From Flavobacterium sp. KJJ (lineage in GTDB: Bacteria; Bacteroidota; Bacteroidia; Flavobacteriales; Flavobacteriaceae), in assembly GCF_000708595.2 (NCBI RefSeq), contig NZ_JARP01000008.1:59105-123104 (forward strand): a stretch of DNA of 64,000 nt, written 5' to 3'. The notes beneath the pieces are model-generated. The model was not told the origin of the DNA and searched no databases. It worked only from the letters and a program-made list of their open reading frames with translations. A program made the position numbers and the translations under genes. Positions 43,501 through 51,546 of the stretch are shown piece by piece (the stretch's first letter is position 1; each line of letters opens with the position of its first letter).

Positions 43501-43953
43501 TTAAGAAATCTCTATCATCCTTGGTGACTTTTGTCTTGCCTGTTCCAGTTTTGGAATAGACAAAAGTAAAATTCCATTTTCGTAACGGGCACGAATTCTG
43601 TCTTCGTCCACTACATTTTTAGGAAGCACAAAACTTCTCTGGAAAGATTGATAACTGAACTCTCTGCGGGTATAGTTTTCTTTCTCTTTATTTACGTGTT
43701 CCTGCTTAGACGAAGAAATAAGCAACTGTCCATTATCAAGGGTAACCTTAAAGTCATCCTTATTCATGCCAGGAGCCGCAACCTCGACTTCATAATTCTC
43801 TTCAGTTTCTTTAATATTCACTGAGGGCAGTGTGGTGCTTGTAGTTGAAAAATTGTTGTTTTCCCAATTGAAAAGATCGCGGCCAAAAACATCATCAAAA
43901 AACAAGCGCTGGAAAGCCGGCACAGGGCTTCCGTTTCTTTTAATAAGATTCAT
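43501..43953 (-). CDS. Hsp20/alpha-crystallin small heat-shock protein
   Basis: A 150-aa protein with an alpha-crystallin domain (about 45-135): INIKETEENYEVEVAAPGMNKDDFKV, then ARYENGILLLSIPK, with a C-terminal SPRMIEIS tail carrying the I-x-I anchor. It is an ATP-independent holdase forming oligomers. The upstream gap holds a TTGCACAAAGGTGTGCACAA near-palindrome (about 43994-44013) and a long inverted repeat, possible regulatory sites. Confidence 0.93.
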   Translation of the reverse strand: MNLIKRNGSPVPAFQRLFFDDVFGRDLFNWENNNFSTTSTTLPSVNIKETEENYEVEVAAPGMNKDDFKVTLDNGQLLISSSKQEHVNKEKENYTRREFSYQSFQRSFVLPKNVVDEDRIRARYENGILLLSIPKLEQARQKSPRMIEIS

Positions 43954-44048
43954 AACAGTAATTTTTAAAATTGTTATACAATAAATTTTTGAACTTGCAC
44001 AAAGGTGTGCACAAGGAAAAAAACAAAAAATATGCCAGGGGTTAATTC

Positions 44049-44084
44049 TGACATTTTTTCATTATTCACTATGAAAAAATGTCA
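44049..44084. repeat. Perfect 14-bp inverted repeat between hsp20 and carbonic anhydrase
   Basis: TGACATTTTTTCAT (44049-44062) and ATGAAAAAATGTCA (44071-44084) are perfect complements around an 8-nt loop. It lies about 75 nt after the carbonic anhydrase stop and about 95 nt upstream of hsp20. There is no U-tract, so an operator or RNA structure is as likely as a terminator. Confidence 0.75.
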
Positions 44085-44159
44085 TTTTAATCTACGAAAA
44101 ATGCCCTTTTCTTTTGAACTTTTATTTTTTTAAATTTAGAAAATATGCTGTCCTTAGAA

Positions 44160-44804
44160 TTACGATCCGAATTTAATTGTTTCAGAAAAAAATGTCACTT
44201 CACCTGTAGTAATGTCGTGTGATCCTCCAACAATTCCAATTTCTCCGTTTTCAATCATTTCTTTCAATATCGGACTGCGCTGCATTATCGATGAAACGGT
44301 ACGTTTAACATTAATTACAGACACATTCTCAACAAAAGTGGCATTTCCTGAATTGCGGTTTTCTTTCGTCTGGATTTCATCATCAACTGCCGGCCTTATT
44401 TTGGTCAGCAGGGCTGTGAGGTTGCCCATTTCAACGTGGTCGCAGGCACCTTTTACGGCTCCGCATTTTGTATGGCCTAATACTACAATTATTTTTGATC
44501 CTGCCACTTTACAGCCAAACTCCATGCTGCCTAAGATGTCCTCATTGATAATATTTCCGGCTATGCGTACACTGAAAATATCTCCAAGTCCCTGATCGAA
44601 AATTAATTCGGCAGAAGTTCGGCTGTCAATACAGCTCAGAATTACAGCAAAAGGATGCTGTCCGTCTGAAGTTTCATTGGCCTGTTGCAGAAGATTACGG
44701 TTTATTTTCAGGTTGCTTACAAATCGCTGGTTTCCTTCCCTTAAAAGATCTAAAGCCTTGGAAGGAGTTATTGCGGCCTGCATTTCTTTGGTTAATGTTT
44801 TCAT
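44160..44804 (-). CDS. Beta-carbonic anhydrase
   Basis: A 214-aa enzyme with the zinc ligands Cys58, His111 and Cys114 and the Asp60/Arg62 dyad (LSCIDSRTSAE and VLGHTKCGAVKGA). It converts CO2 and bicarbonate. It has no signal peptide, so it is cytoplasmic. It starts 20 nt behind the bestrophin stop, so the two are one transcript. This suggests coupled bicarbonate/anion handling. Confidence 0.95.
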   Translation of the reverse strand: MKTLTKEMQAAITPSKALDLLREGNQRFVSNLKINRNLLQQANETSDGQHPFAVILSCIDSRTSAELIFDQGLGDIFSVRIAGNIINEDILGSMEFGCKVAGSKIIVVLGHTKCGAVKGACDHVEMGNLTALLTKIRPAVDDEIQTKENRNSGNATFVENVSVINVKRTVSSIMQRSPILKEMIENGEIGIVGGSHDITTGEVTFFSETIKFGS

Positions 44805-44823
44805 TTGTGATTGGTTTTAAGGT

Positions 44824-45717
44824 TTATGATAAATAAAATTTTTCCGGCTCTAGCGCTTTAGGAATTTCCGATTCTTTTAATAACTCCTTTATATTGATTT
44901 CAATTATTCTTGCTATTGCTGTCATAGGAGTGTCAGTAGGACGGTTTCTAAAGGGATCCTGCATGTAGGTAGCAGATTTTTCTAAAAGAAAAAACATCGC
45001 TGAGATCGTCAAAAGCAGGGGGATTTCAAAATAGCTCTTTATGTCTCGCAATGCAATGGAGAGCGTGACAATAAAAATGTAGATAAAAAAGTGTAAAAAT
45101 ATACGATAGGTTACAGGAAAAACGGTGTTTTTAATACGCTCAGCCATTCCCATAGCATTTGAAAAATTAACTAACGTATTATTTATCTGAATTTGTGAGA
45201 AGATGCTCATTGCTCCTTTTTCTCTTAATTCCAAGATTTGAAGTGTGTTTAACTGTAACAGCGCCAGAGGTTTATTGCTCTGTTTTTCTATTTCTTCAAT
45301 GTCTTCTTCAGATATAAAATTCCTTAAATTTTCAACAGGATCAAGGCCGCGTAGACTCTGCCCCAGGCTGTAACACCACGCAATATGCCTAAAGGCAATT
45401 TTTTTAACTTCACTTTGATTTTCTCTGGCAACAAAAGACTGCAACTGTAATACAAAACTACGGCTGTCATTTACAATACTTCCCCATATTTTTCGGGCCT
45501 CCCACCAACGGTCATAGGATTGACTGAGTTTAAATGAAAGAATAACAGAAATCGCTGTTCCGATAAATGCAGGTACTGCAATGGGCATTACCGGAATAAT
45601 ATTTTCAAATTGAGTAGTAAGATAATGAACTGCGGTGCCAATAATTACTACATATATAATTTCATACTTTACCTTAGTAAAGAGATAGGAAACGGGGATT
45701 TTAGTATTGATCAGCAT
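44824..45717 (-). CDS. Bestrophin-family anion channel
   Basis: A 297-aa membrane protein with bestrophin motifs (FIGTAISVILSFKLSQSYDRWWEARKIWGSIVNDSRSF, then PVTYRIFLHFFIYIFI and a late QDPFRNRPTDTPM segment). Bacterial homologs form pentameric anion or cation channels. I place the start at Met (45717, MLINTKIPVSYLF); an upstream in-frame ATG at 45810 adds 31 residues with a poor family fit. Coupled to carbonic anhydrase downstream, it may pass bicarbonate. Confidence 0.88.
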   Translation of the reverse strand: MLINTKIPVSYLFTKVKYEIIYVVIIGTAVHYLTTQFENIIPVMPIAVPAFIGTAISVILSFKLSQSYDRWWEARKIWGSIVNDSRSFVLQLQSFVARENQSEVKKIAFRHIAWCYSLGQSLRGLDPVENLRNFISEEDIEEIEKQSNKPLALLQLNTLQILELREKGAMSIFSQIQINNTLVNFSNAMGMAERIKNTVFPVTYRIFLHFFIYIFIVTLSIALRDIKSYFEIPLLLTISAMFFLLEKSATYMQDPFRNRPTDTPMTAIARIIEINIKELLKESEIPKALEPEKFYLS

Positions 45718-46019
45718 AAAACTGGATTTGAATTGCCATACAAAAATAGTAAAAAACGATTTTTTATAATAGTACAATGAAAAGTACAAATACCCAAGAT
45801 TGCTGAGCACCGTCCTGATTGAAACGTCTAATCATCAGAGTACTTCAGTACTAATTTGCCTGATTTTAAAAATGCTTCCCAAAAAACAAACTTGGAAGTT
45901 ACCTGCCAGTTTATCGCACATTTTTTATTTAAAGTACCGGATCAGAGATCAAAGAATTTATTTTTTTTAAAGCAGTTTTGATTTTATACACCAAAGACAG
46001 GACCGTGTAAAAGAGTTGT

Positions 46020-46475
46020 TTAAATAAGACCTGAAATCATTTTTTTCAAATTGCCTGATACTATGTTCTTATTTTGAGACTGAATCATTTTTTTATCTTC
46101 TTCAATATTATCTCTATATCCCAAAAATGAGGGACAATTGCTCTGAACAGATAACCTGATAATTCTAATTTCTAAATTGTCCGGATCTAATTTCACAGCT
46201 TCTTCAATATTTTTTTTACCTTTTTTAAAAGTACTAAATTTTGAAATGGGACTAATAGTATGTGTTGCCCATATTGTTTGAAATGCACCCAGATAAGCCA
46301 ATTTTAAACTATTTTCCTTATCTCGGTTCAAATTTTCAATCATTGTCTGGCAAAGTTTTTTATCAGAAACAGCCTTCTGATAATTAGCTCTTAGAATTTC
46401 CAAATCCATAACTTGTATATTAAAAGCAGATACCATGGTGACAGATATCACTAAAATTAGCTGCACAAATTTCAT
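46020..46475 (-). CDS. Secreted conserved hypothetical protein with TPR-like helices
   Basis: A 151-aa protein with an N-terminal signal peptide (MKFVQLILVISVTMVSAF). The helical body resembles a degenerate TPR (LAYLGAFQTIWATHTISPISKFSTFKKGKKNIEEAVKLDPDNLEIRIIRL). No enzymatic motif is seen. It overlaps the preceding 85-aa frame by 4 nt (ATGA). The function is unknown; it is likely periplasmic. Confidence 0.68.
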   Translation of the reverse strand: MKFVQLILVISVTMVSAFNIQVMDLEILRANYQKAVSDKKLCQTMIENLNRDKENSLKLAYLGAFQTIWATHTISPISKFSTFKKGKKNIEEAVKLDPDNLEIRIIRLSVQSNCPSFLGYRDNIEEDKKMIQSQNKNIVSGNLKKMISGLI

Positions 46476-46729
46476 ATTATTGTTGTTTTATATTGCATAT
46501 AGCTACTCATTGCAATGAAATTCTTCTGGCCAATCGCTATACATTTACTGAATAACGAAATAATTGCATTGATATCATTACACCTGCCATCAGGTGCTGG
46601 CAGCAAATTAGCTAATGTCTGAAAACCTGCTTTGCAAAAATTACTTTGGGTATCTATTAAACCTGAAAGTATTGTTTTGCTTTTAAAATTCTTCATTTCT
46701 CTTTTATTTTCTAAAATTTTTAGCTTCAC
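46472..46729 (-). CDS. Small hypothetical protein (85 aa), translationally coupled to the next gene
   Basis: An 85-aa frame with a plausible amphipathic core (NFKSKTILSGLIDTQSNFCK, AGFQTLANLLPAPDGRCNDI). It overlaps the secreted 151-aa gene by 4 nt (ATGA). That overlap is its best support; no family is recognised. The start may be Met12 (46696). The frame could be non-coding leader DNA. Confidence 0.45.
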   Translation of the reverse strand: MKLKILENKREMKNFKSKTILSGLIDTQSNFCKAGFQTLANLLPAPDGRCNDINAIISLFSKCIAIGQKNFIAMSSYMQYKTTII

Positions 46730-46777
46730 CGATCAAACCAGTAAAAACGATTTCTCTTTTTTTATGCCAATTGCTAA

Positions 46778-46816
46778 AAAGCGATTAAGAAAAATTAACT
46801 TTAACTTAATCGCTTT
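46778..46816 (-). terminator. Terminator of the fasciclin gene
   Basis: A perfect 12-bp stem AAAGCGATTAAG/CTTAATCGCTTT (46778-46789 with 46805-46816), followed on the minus strand by a T-run. It lies about 57 nt behind the fasciclin stop codon. Confidence 0.8.
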
Positions 46817-46872
46817 ATTAAAAACTGTTCAAATTTTATTTTTAAGAGCCGGTTGAAATACAGTTTACTGTA

Positions 46873-47847
46873 TTAAAATTTAGGCAATAAAACTTTGTCA
46901 ATTACATGAATTATTCCATTTGAACATTGTACATCAGTAGCAACAATATTGCTTACTCTTCCGCTAGCATCGGTGATCTTTGCCCCTCCAGTCAGCCCTA
47001 CTGTAAAGTTTTGTCCTGCAAAGGTACTAACAACCTGACCATTTGTCAAAGCTGATGACTGAACATTTGCTCCGGCAACTACATGATATTTTAAAGTTGT
47101 TTCAAGAACATTCGATGGAATGGCAGGAAGCCCGGAAAATCCAGTTTCGGCTAAAAAACTAGTAAAAGCGGCATTTGTAGGGGCAAAAACTGTAAAGGGT
47201 GAGCCGGCTGTTCCTGATAATATTCCTGCAAAACCTGAGGCAGGATTATAGGTTAAAGCCGCTACCAGTGTAGTAAAATTCTTATTAGCAACGGCATGAT
47301 TTACAACAGTAGGAAGTCCAATAACGCCGTCAACTATATGAATAATTCCATTAGAGGCTTCAATATCCGCAGTTGTTACTGTACCGCCTCCATTTGTTTT
47401 ACCTCCATTGATATCAACACTCGCGCCCTTTTCGATATACATACTGATAGTGTTGGAAGCTGATGCACCGCCCTTAGCTAAGGTTTTAACATAACCAGTT
47501 GCAATCTCAGCTGATTTGACTTTTGTACTTAATACATGATTGAGTAATATTTCTTTTAAAGCAGCTACAGGAACTGCATCAAGATTAGCATAGCCTTTAG
47601 CAGACAAAAAAGCGCTAAAAGCCGTGTTAGTAGGTGCAAAAACGGTGTACGAACCCGACGAGTTCAATGTGGCAGTGAGACCTGCTTTTTCCAAGGCATC
47701 GACCAAAGAGCTAAGATTAGGATTTGCTTTGGCAATAGCTGCGATTGTTTGTGGTTGTTGCGATGAGTTATCATCATTATTGCATGAAATACTGACTAAC
47801 GTAATTAATGCAAAAAAAGCAATTAATTTAAATTTGATTGTTTTCAT
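46873..47847 (-). CDS. Lipoprotein with two fasciclin (FAS1) domains
   Basis: A 324-aa lipoprotein (lipobox SISC, Cys22) with two FAS1 domains. The first is about 35-180 (SYTVFAPTNTAFSAFL ... GIIHIVDGVIGLP) and the second about 183-322 (PFTVFAPTNAAFTSFL ... GIIHVIDKVLLPKF). FAS1 proteins mediate adhesion or cell-surface interactions. The 270-nt region upstream is very A/T-rich with no recognised promoter. Confidence 0.94.
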   Translation of the reverse strand: MKTIKFKLIAFFALITLVSISCNNDDNSSQQPQTIAAIAKANPNLSSLVDALEKAGLTATLNSSGSYTVFAPTNTAFSAFLSAKGYANLDAVPVAALKEILLNHVLSTKVKSAEIATGYVKTLAKGGASASNTISMYIEKGASVDINGGKTNGGGTVTTADIEASNGIIHIVDGVIGLPTVVNHAVANKNFTTLVAALTYNPASGFAGILSGTAGSPFTVFAPTNAAFTSFLAETGFSGLPAIPSNVLETTLKYHVVAGANVQSSALTNGQVVSTFAGQNFTVGLTGGAKITDASGRVSNIVATDVQCSNGIIHVIDKVLLPKF

Positions 47848-48102
47848 AAGATATTTTTTTTTTATTAACCTAGCTAAGTTAATTAATTTTGTTTAACAAA
47901 AAAACAAAAAAATTAAACAAAAAAATATTTTAACATTTTTAAAAACTTCGCAGATAAATGATTTTCATCAACTTACAAAATAGAAAATAGTAATTTATTA
48001 CTCTCGCAAGGAATTAAAATTGTATAAACTCATTAAATTAAAATAGACAAATTGAAAAAAATTGCTGGATTAAGATTGGGTAAACCTATTGAATGTTTTT
48101 AA

Positions 48103-48372
48103 AAGCTAGCCGGGCTTGTTAATATGGCTAACAATTCATTTTCAAGATACTTTAGTCAAAGGACCCGTCAGTCATTTACCAGTTTTTTAAATGAAATACG
48201 ATTAACCTACGCCACAAAAATGTTAATAGAAACACAAAAAAGTGTATTGGAGATTAGTCTGGAGTCTGGATTTAATAATTTGTCACACTTCAACTCGCAG
48301 TTCAAAATACGTTATCAGCAAAGTCCATTGAACTTTAGAAAATTCTTTTTACACAATACTAATTTTTTCTAA
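48103..48372 (+). pseudogene. Truncated AraC-family DNA-binding domain
   Basis: Only the C-terminal AraC double HTH remains. It reads KLAGLVNMANNSFSRYFSQR, then TSFLNEIRLTYATKMLI, ISLESGFNNLSHFNSQF and QSPLNFRKFF. The frame continues seven codons upstream of ATG 48124 with family-like residues and is then closed by a stop at 48100-48102. No sensor domain is present upstream. It reads as the remnant of a larger regulator; the ATG could still yield an 82-aa DNA-binding peptide. Confidence 0.65.
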
Positions 48373-48451
48373 AATGAAATTTTATGGTCGCGAACAAATA
48401 ATGACTATTGAATATTGATATTTACAGCATAAAAATTAGCTTTGTTTTTTA

Positions 48452-49429
48452 CTATTTATTGAAGTTGACTTTTATTTTTTGGCGCAAATTACCATGCGGC
48501 CTTGACAGGAAAACCTCAGCCATCATGCATCTGGCGCTTCCGCCTCCGCAAGCTTCAATAGCATCTAAACTTGAACTCAAAATTTCAGCGTGATTTTCTA
48601 GTTGAGCAATTTGTTTTGAAGTCAAACTCTGATGTGCCGATGCGCTCATAACGATATATCTCTTATCATTTGTCCCCCTTACTTCCAACATATTTCCTGC
48701 AAAATTATTTACCTGATCTTCTGTAATTAAAATAACGTCTTTTTTATCAGATTTTAAATTCTCCAAAACCATTTTACGCTCTTTTTTATCATCAATACAA
48801 TCTGCACAGATAACTGCAAAATTTTCTCCCAAACACATCATTACGTTAGTGTGATAAATCAACTTACGTTTCCCTTGTACAGTTTGAAAAGCTTTAAAAA
48901 TAACAGGTGTATAATCAAAATCCTCACAAAATTTAATGAATAATTCTTTATCGGCACGCGGGGACAATGCGCAGTATGCTTTTGCATTGGCACGATCTAA
49001 AAGCAGGCTTCCAGTTCCTTCTAAAAACAAACCATCTTCTTCGGCAGATGTATAATCGATAATGGTAGAAATTTCAAAACCTTTTTCTTCAAGAGTGTCT
49101 AAAATATCGTCACGACGCTCGCTACGGCGATTTTCAGCAAACATTGGATAAAGCACTACATCTCCCTTTTCGTGAAAAGAAATCCAGTTGTTTGGAAAAA
49201 TACTATCCGGAGTATCCGTTTCTAAGGTATCATCAATAACCGTAACATCAACTCCAACTGCTCTTAGCTTTTCAACAAAAGCATCGAACTCTTGCTGCGC
49301 CTTTGAATTAATCATACCAGGCAAAAGTCCGTCTAATACTTTTTGATAATAATTATTTACTGCAGTCTGCTCATTCATCCTAAAAGCAACTGGACGAATC
49401 ATTAAGATTGCGTTTGTTGTCTGTTTCAT
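48452..49429 (-). CDS. ctlX: CtlX-like citrulline/guanidino hydrolase (amidinotransferase fold)
   Basis: A 325-aa protein of the guanidino-group-modifying superfamily. It has PDSIFPNNWISFHEKGDVVLYPM, the FLEGTGSLLLDR acidic motif, and a C-terminal catalytic Cys301 in ACGGGSARCMMAEVFL. It matches proteins annotated as citrulline-utilization hydrolase CtlX. It would act on citrulline or a related ureido/guanidino compound in the cytoplasm. It lies directly behind a DDAH-like gene, the last two genes of the cyanophycin-linked block. Confidence 0.85.
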   Translation of the reverse strand: MKQTTNAILMIRPVAFRMNEQTAVNNYYQKVLDGLLPGMINSKAQQEFDAFVEKLRAVGVDVTVIDDTLETDTPDSIFPNNWISFHEKGDVVLYPMFAENRRSERRDDILDTLEEKGFEISTIIDYTSAEEDGLFLEGTGSLLLDRANAKAYCALSPRADKELFIKFCEDFDYTPVIFKAFQTVQGKRKLIYHTNVMMCLGENFAVICADCIDDKKERKMVLENLKSDKKDVILITEDQVNNFAGNMLEVRGTNDKRYIVMSASAHQSLTSKQIAQLENHAEILSSSLDAIEACGGGSARCMMAEVFLSRPHGNLRQKIKVNFNK

Positions 49430-49446
49430 TTTTTATATATTTTTTT

Positions 49447-49496
49447 GTTTCAGATTTCAGGTTTCAAGTTATAGCAAACTTGAAACCTGAAACTTG
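49447..49496. repeat. Heptad-unit hairpin (copy 5, compact)
   Basis: GTTTCAGATTTCAGGTTTCAA faces the complementary AAACTTGAAACCTGAAAC across a short ATAGC loop. It is nearly identical in design to the 37932-37985 copy and lies in the 73-nt gap between the DDAH-like and CtlX-like genes. Confidence 0.85.
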
Positions 49497-49502
49497 GATT
49501 TT

Positions 49503-50417
49503 TTAATCTCTAATTAATGGCAAAGTTGAACATCTTAACAAGCCTTCTTGTTTTGCAATTTCAGCATATGGAATTTCTTCAACAATAAATCCATTTGCAC
49601 AAAGCCAGTTGTTTAGTCGAGTAAAATTTTTCTCAGAAACAACCACATTTTCGTCTATAGAAAAGACATTTGAAAACATATTGTACATTTCTTCTCTTTC
49701 GATATGAAATAAATTTTCTTTCCCGAATAAATTTACCAAATACAAATAATCTGCTTCTTCACGAAAACCTCTTTTATAAATTATCCCTTTGTCTTTTCCA
49801 ACTGGTTGAAAACAACAATCTAAATGCAATGCATTATCGCGAGCTTCCAATTTCGATTTAACCAAATCAAATTCTTTGACAATTTTATCTGGAAACAGCC
49901 CTTTAATAAAATTGACACCTTGCATATTTGTTCTCGCAGTAAGATAATCTTTATAGTCACTGCCTTTATAAGTACCAATAAAAATATGGTCATTCCAGAG
50001 CATAACATCGCCGCCTTCGATATGAACTTCTTCGGGAGGACAAACTACTTTTAAAGGATCCATTTGATCGATTACGTATTGAATTGCATCTAATTCACGT
50101 TCTCTATCAGGTAAAATATTTGATTTTACAAAAACATTATCAATTACAAAACCAATATCTCTTGCAAAAATTTGATTATAATTTTCAATCATTTCGGGGC
50201 GATAAACTTTTACATCATATTTTTGAAAAACAGTATTAAAAGCTTCCATTTCATTAACCATATCTTTTTCGACAGGATATGTGCCGGCTTTAATATGTTC
50301 CAATGACTTAGGATCATAAGCCTCTTCTATTCTTGGAGTCGGCCCATTATGAGTGGCTGAACCCAAAACCACAGCCCGCAGTCTTGAAGTTTCGTTCTTT
50401 ATATTTAATTGCAACAT
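49503..50417 (-). CDS. DDAH-like/amidinotransferase-family protein
   Basis: A 304-aa protein of the dimethylarginine dimethylaminohydrolase-like branch. It has NYNQIFARDIGFVIDN, the HIEGGDVMLWNDH acidic motif, His in ALHLDCCFQPV, and the terminal catalytic Cys296 in LRCSTLPLIRD. It probably hydrolyzes or modifies arginine or a derivative; the exact substrate is uncertain. The Met at 50417 (MLQLNIKNE) is preferred; an upstream Met at 50459 adds 14 unsupported residues. It lies 68 nt behind the lipoprotein cyanophycinase gene. Confidence 0.85.
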   Translation of the reverse strand: MLQLNIKNETSRLRAVVLGSATHNGPTPRIEEAYDPKSLEHIKAGTYPVEKDMVNEMEAFNTVFQKYDVKVYRPEMIENYNQIFARDIGFVIDNVFVKSNILPDRERELDAIQYVIDQMDPLKVVCPPEEVHIEGGDVMLWNDHIFIGTYKGSDYKDYLTARTNMQGVNFIKGLFPDKIVKEFDLVKSKLEARDNALHLDCCFQPVGKDKGIIYKRGFREEADYLYLVNLFGKENLFHIEREEMYNMFSNVFSIDENVVVSEKNFTRLNNWLCANGFIVEEIPYAEIAKQEGLLRCSTLPLIRD

Positions 50418-50484
50418 AACTTTATTGTATTTTGAAGACAAAAATGGTTCATCTTTCATTAAAATGCATTTTTCTTTAGCTTCT

Positions 50485-51534
50485 TCACTCTTTCAGTTTA
50501 CCACTTTCTACAAACCATTTTTTCCATATGCCACCTTTTCCATCTTTCCAATTATTCAGATTAAATGTATTGCTTCCCGTACTGGTTCCTTTAATTTCAT
50601 ACACATTAATTGCAGCTTGTCCCTGATTCCACTCCAATGGATTATTTGGTTTAAAAATTTCTGGCTGATTATCTGGAATTTCCGAATTTGGCACTATAAA
50701 GTAGGCGACATCTTCCTTTGAAGGATAATTGCCAAAGACTCTTGCGATTCCTTTTTCGTCTATACAAACAGATGTGTATTCATCACAAGCAATTCCTTTT
50801 GCCTGGACCTTATAATCATTTATAATTCGGGCTAAAAAAGTCAAGTGCCTTCCTTTTCTATCAGGGTTATCATAATGCGTATCGGTAATTACATCTTTTA
50901 ATAGGGCGTGATCTAAAAAAGGATTATTTGATATTGTTATTTTAGTATCAAAGGGATTCATTAGCGCTTCTTGAGAAGTTATCGTTCCATTTTGTGCTGA
51001 AAAATAAAAACCTCCCTGAATAGCCATACCGGCACTGGTTCCGCCCACAACTGCCTTTCTTTTAATAGCATTATTGATAGCTTCAGAAATTGGACTGTTT
51101 CGCCAGTAAGAAATATATTCCCATTGATCTCCGCCGGCGAACCAAATCGCTTCTGCATTATTTATTTTCTCCAGTATATACTTATCTGACTTCGCTTCAG
51201 CATTTTTAAAGACAATGGTTTCAACAGAATTAACAGCAATACCTAAAGAAGTATATAAATAAGAATTATAGCCATCCGATCCAGAAGTTCTTAATATTAA
51301 AATATCGCCTCCATCTGCTCTTTGCAAAAACCATTTCATTGCCTCATCATTTTCAGTGGCTCCTCCCATTAAGCAGATTCCGCCTTCTGGAACAGTAATT
51401 TTATCTACTTTATTTCCTGTAAAATAAGACATATAGTTTTTCACTACTGGTATTTGTGGAACTGAATTTTCTGGACTGTTTTCAGAAGAGCATGCGCTTA
51501 AAATCAACAGAAAAGTTATCGCTAGTATTTTCAT
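50485..51534 (-). CDS. Lipoprotein cyanophycinase (S51 peptidase family)
   Basis: A 349-aa lipoprotein (lipobox LSAC, Cys15) with the cyanophycinase/peptidase E fold. The nucleophile is Ser167 in GGTSAGM and the histidine region is DTHYDNPDRKGR (His220). An early GGICLMGGATENDEAM segment is also present. It would cleave cyanophycin or its fragments to beta-Asp-Arg dipeptides at a membrane surface. It is co-directional with a YfcC carrier (12-nt gap) and isoaspartyl peptidase, giving strong context for this substrate. The exact specificity is not proven by sequence. Confidence 0.88.
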   Translation of the reverse strand: MKILAITFLLILSACSSENSPENSVPQIPVVKNYMSYFTGNKVDKITVPEGGICLMGGATENDEAMKWFLQRADGGDILILRTSGSDGYNSYLYTSLGIAVNSVETIVFKNAEAKSDKYILEKINNAEAIWFAGGDQWEYISYWRNSPISEAINNAIKRKAVVGGTSAGMAIQGGFYFSAQNGTITSQEALMNPFDTKITISNNPFLDHALLKDVITDTHYDNPDRKGRHLTFLARIINDYKVQAKGIACDEYTSVCIDEKGIARVFGNYPSKEDVAYFIVPNSEIPDNQPEIFKPNNPLEWNQGQAAINVYEIKGTSTGSNTFNLNNWKDGKGGIWKKWFVESGKLKE

Positions 51535-51546
51535 TTCAGTATAATT

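Noticed and set aside
45718..45810. Upstream ATG for the bestrophin gene
   Set aside because: The extra 31 residues are aromatic, poorly conserved in style, and the Met at 45717 starts the usual family N-terminus.
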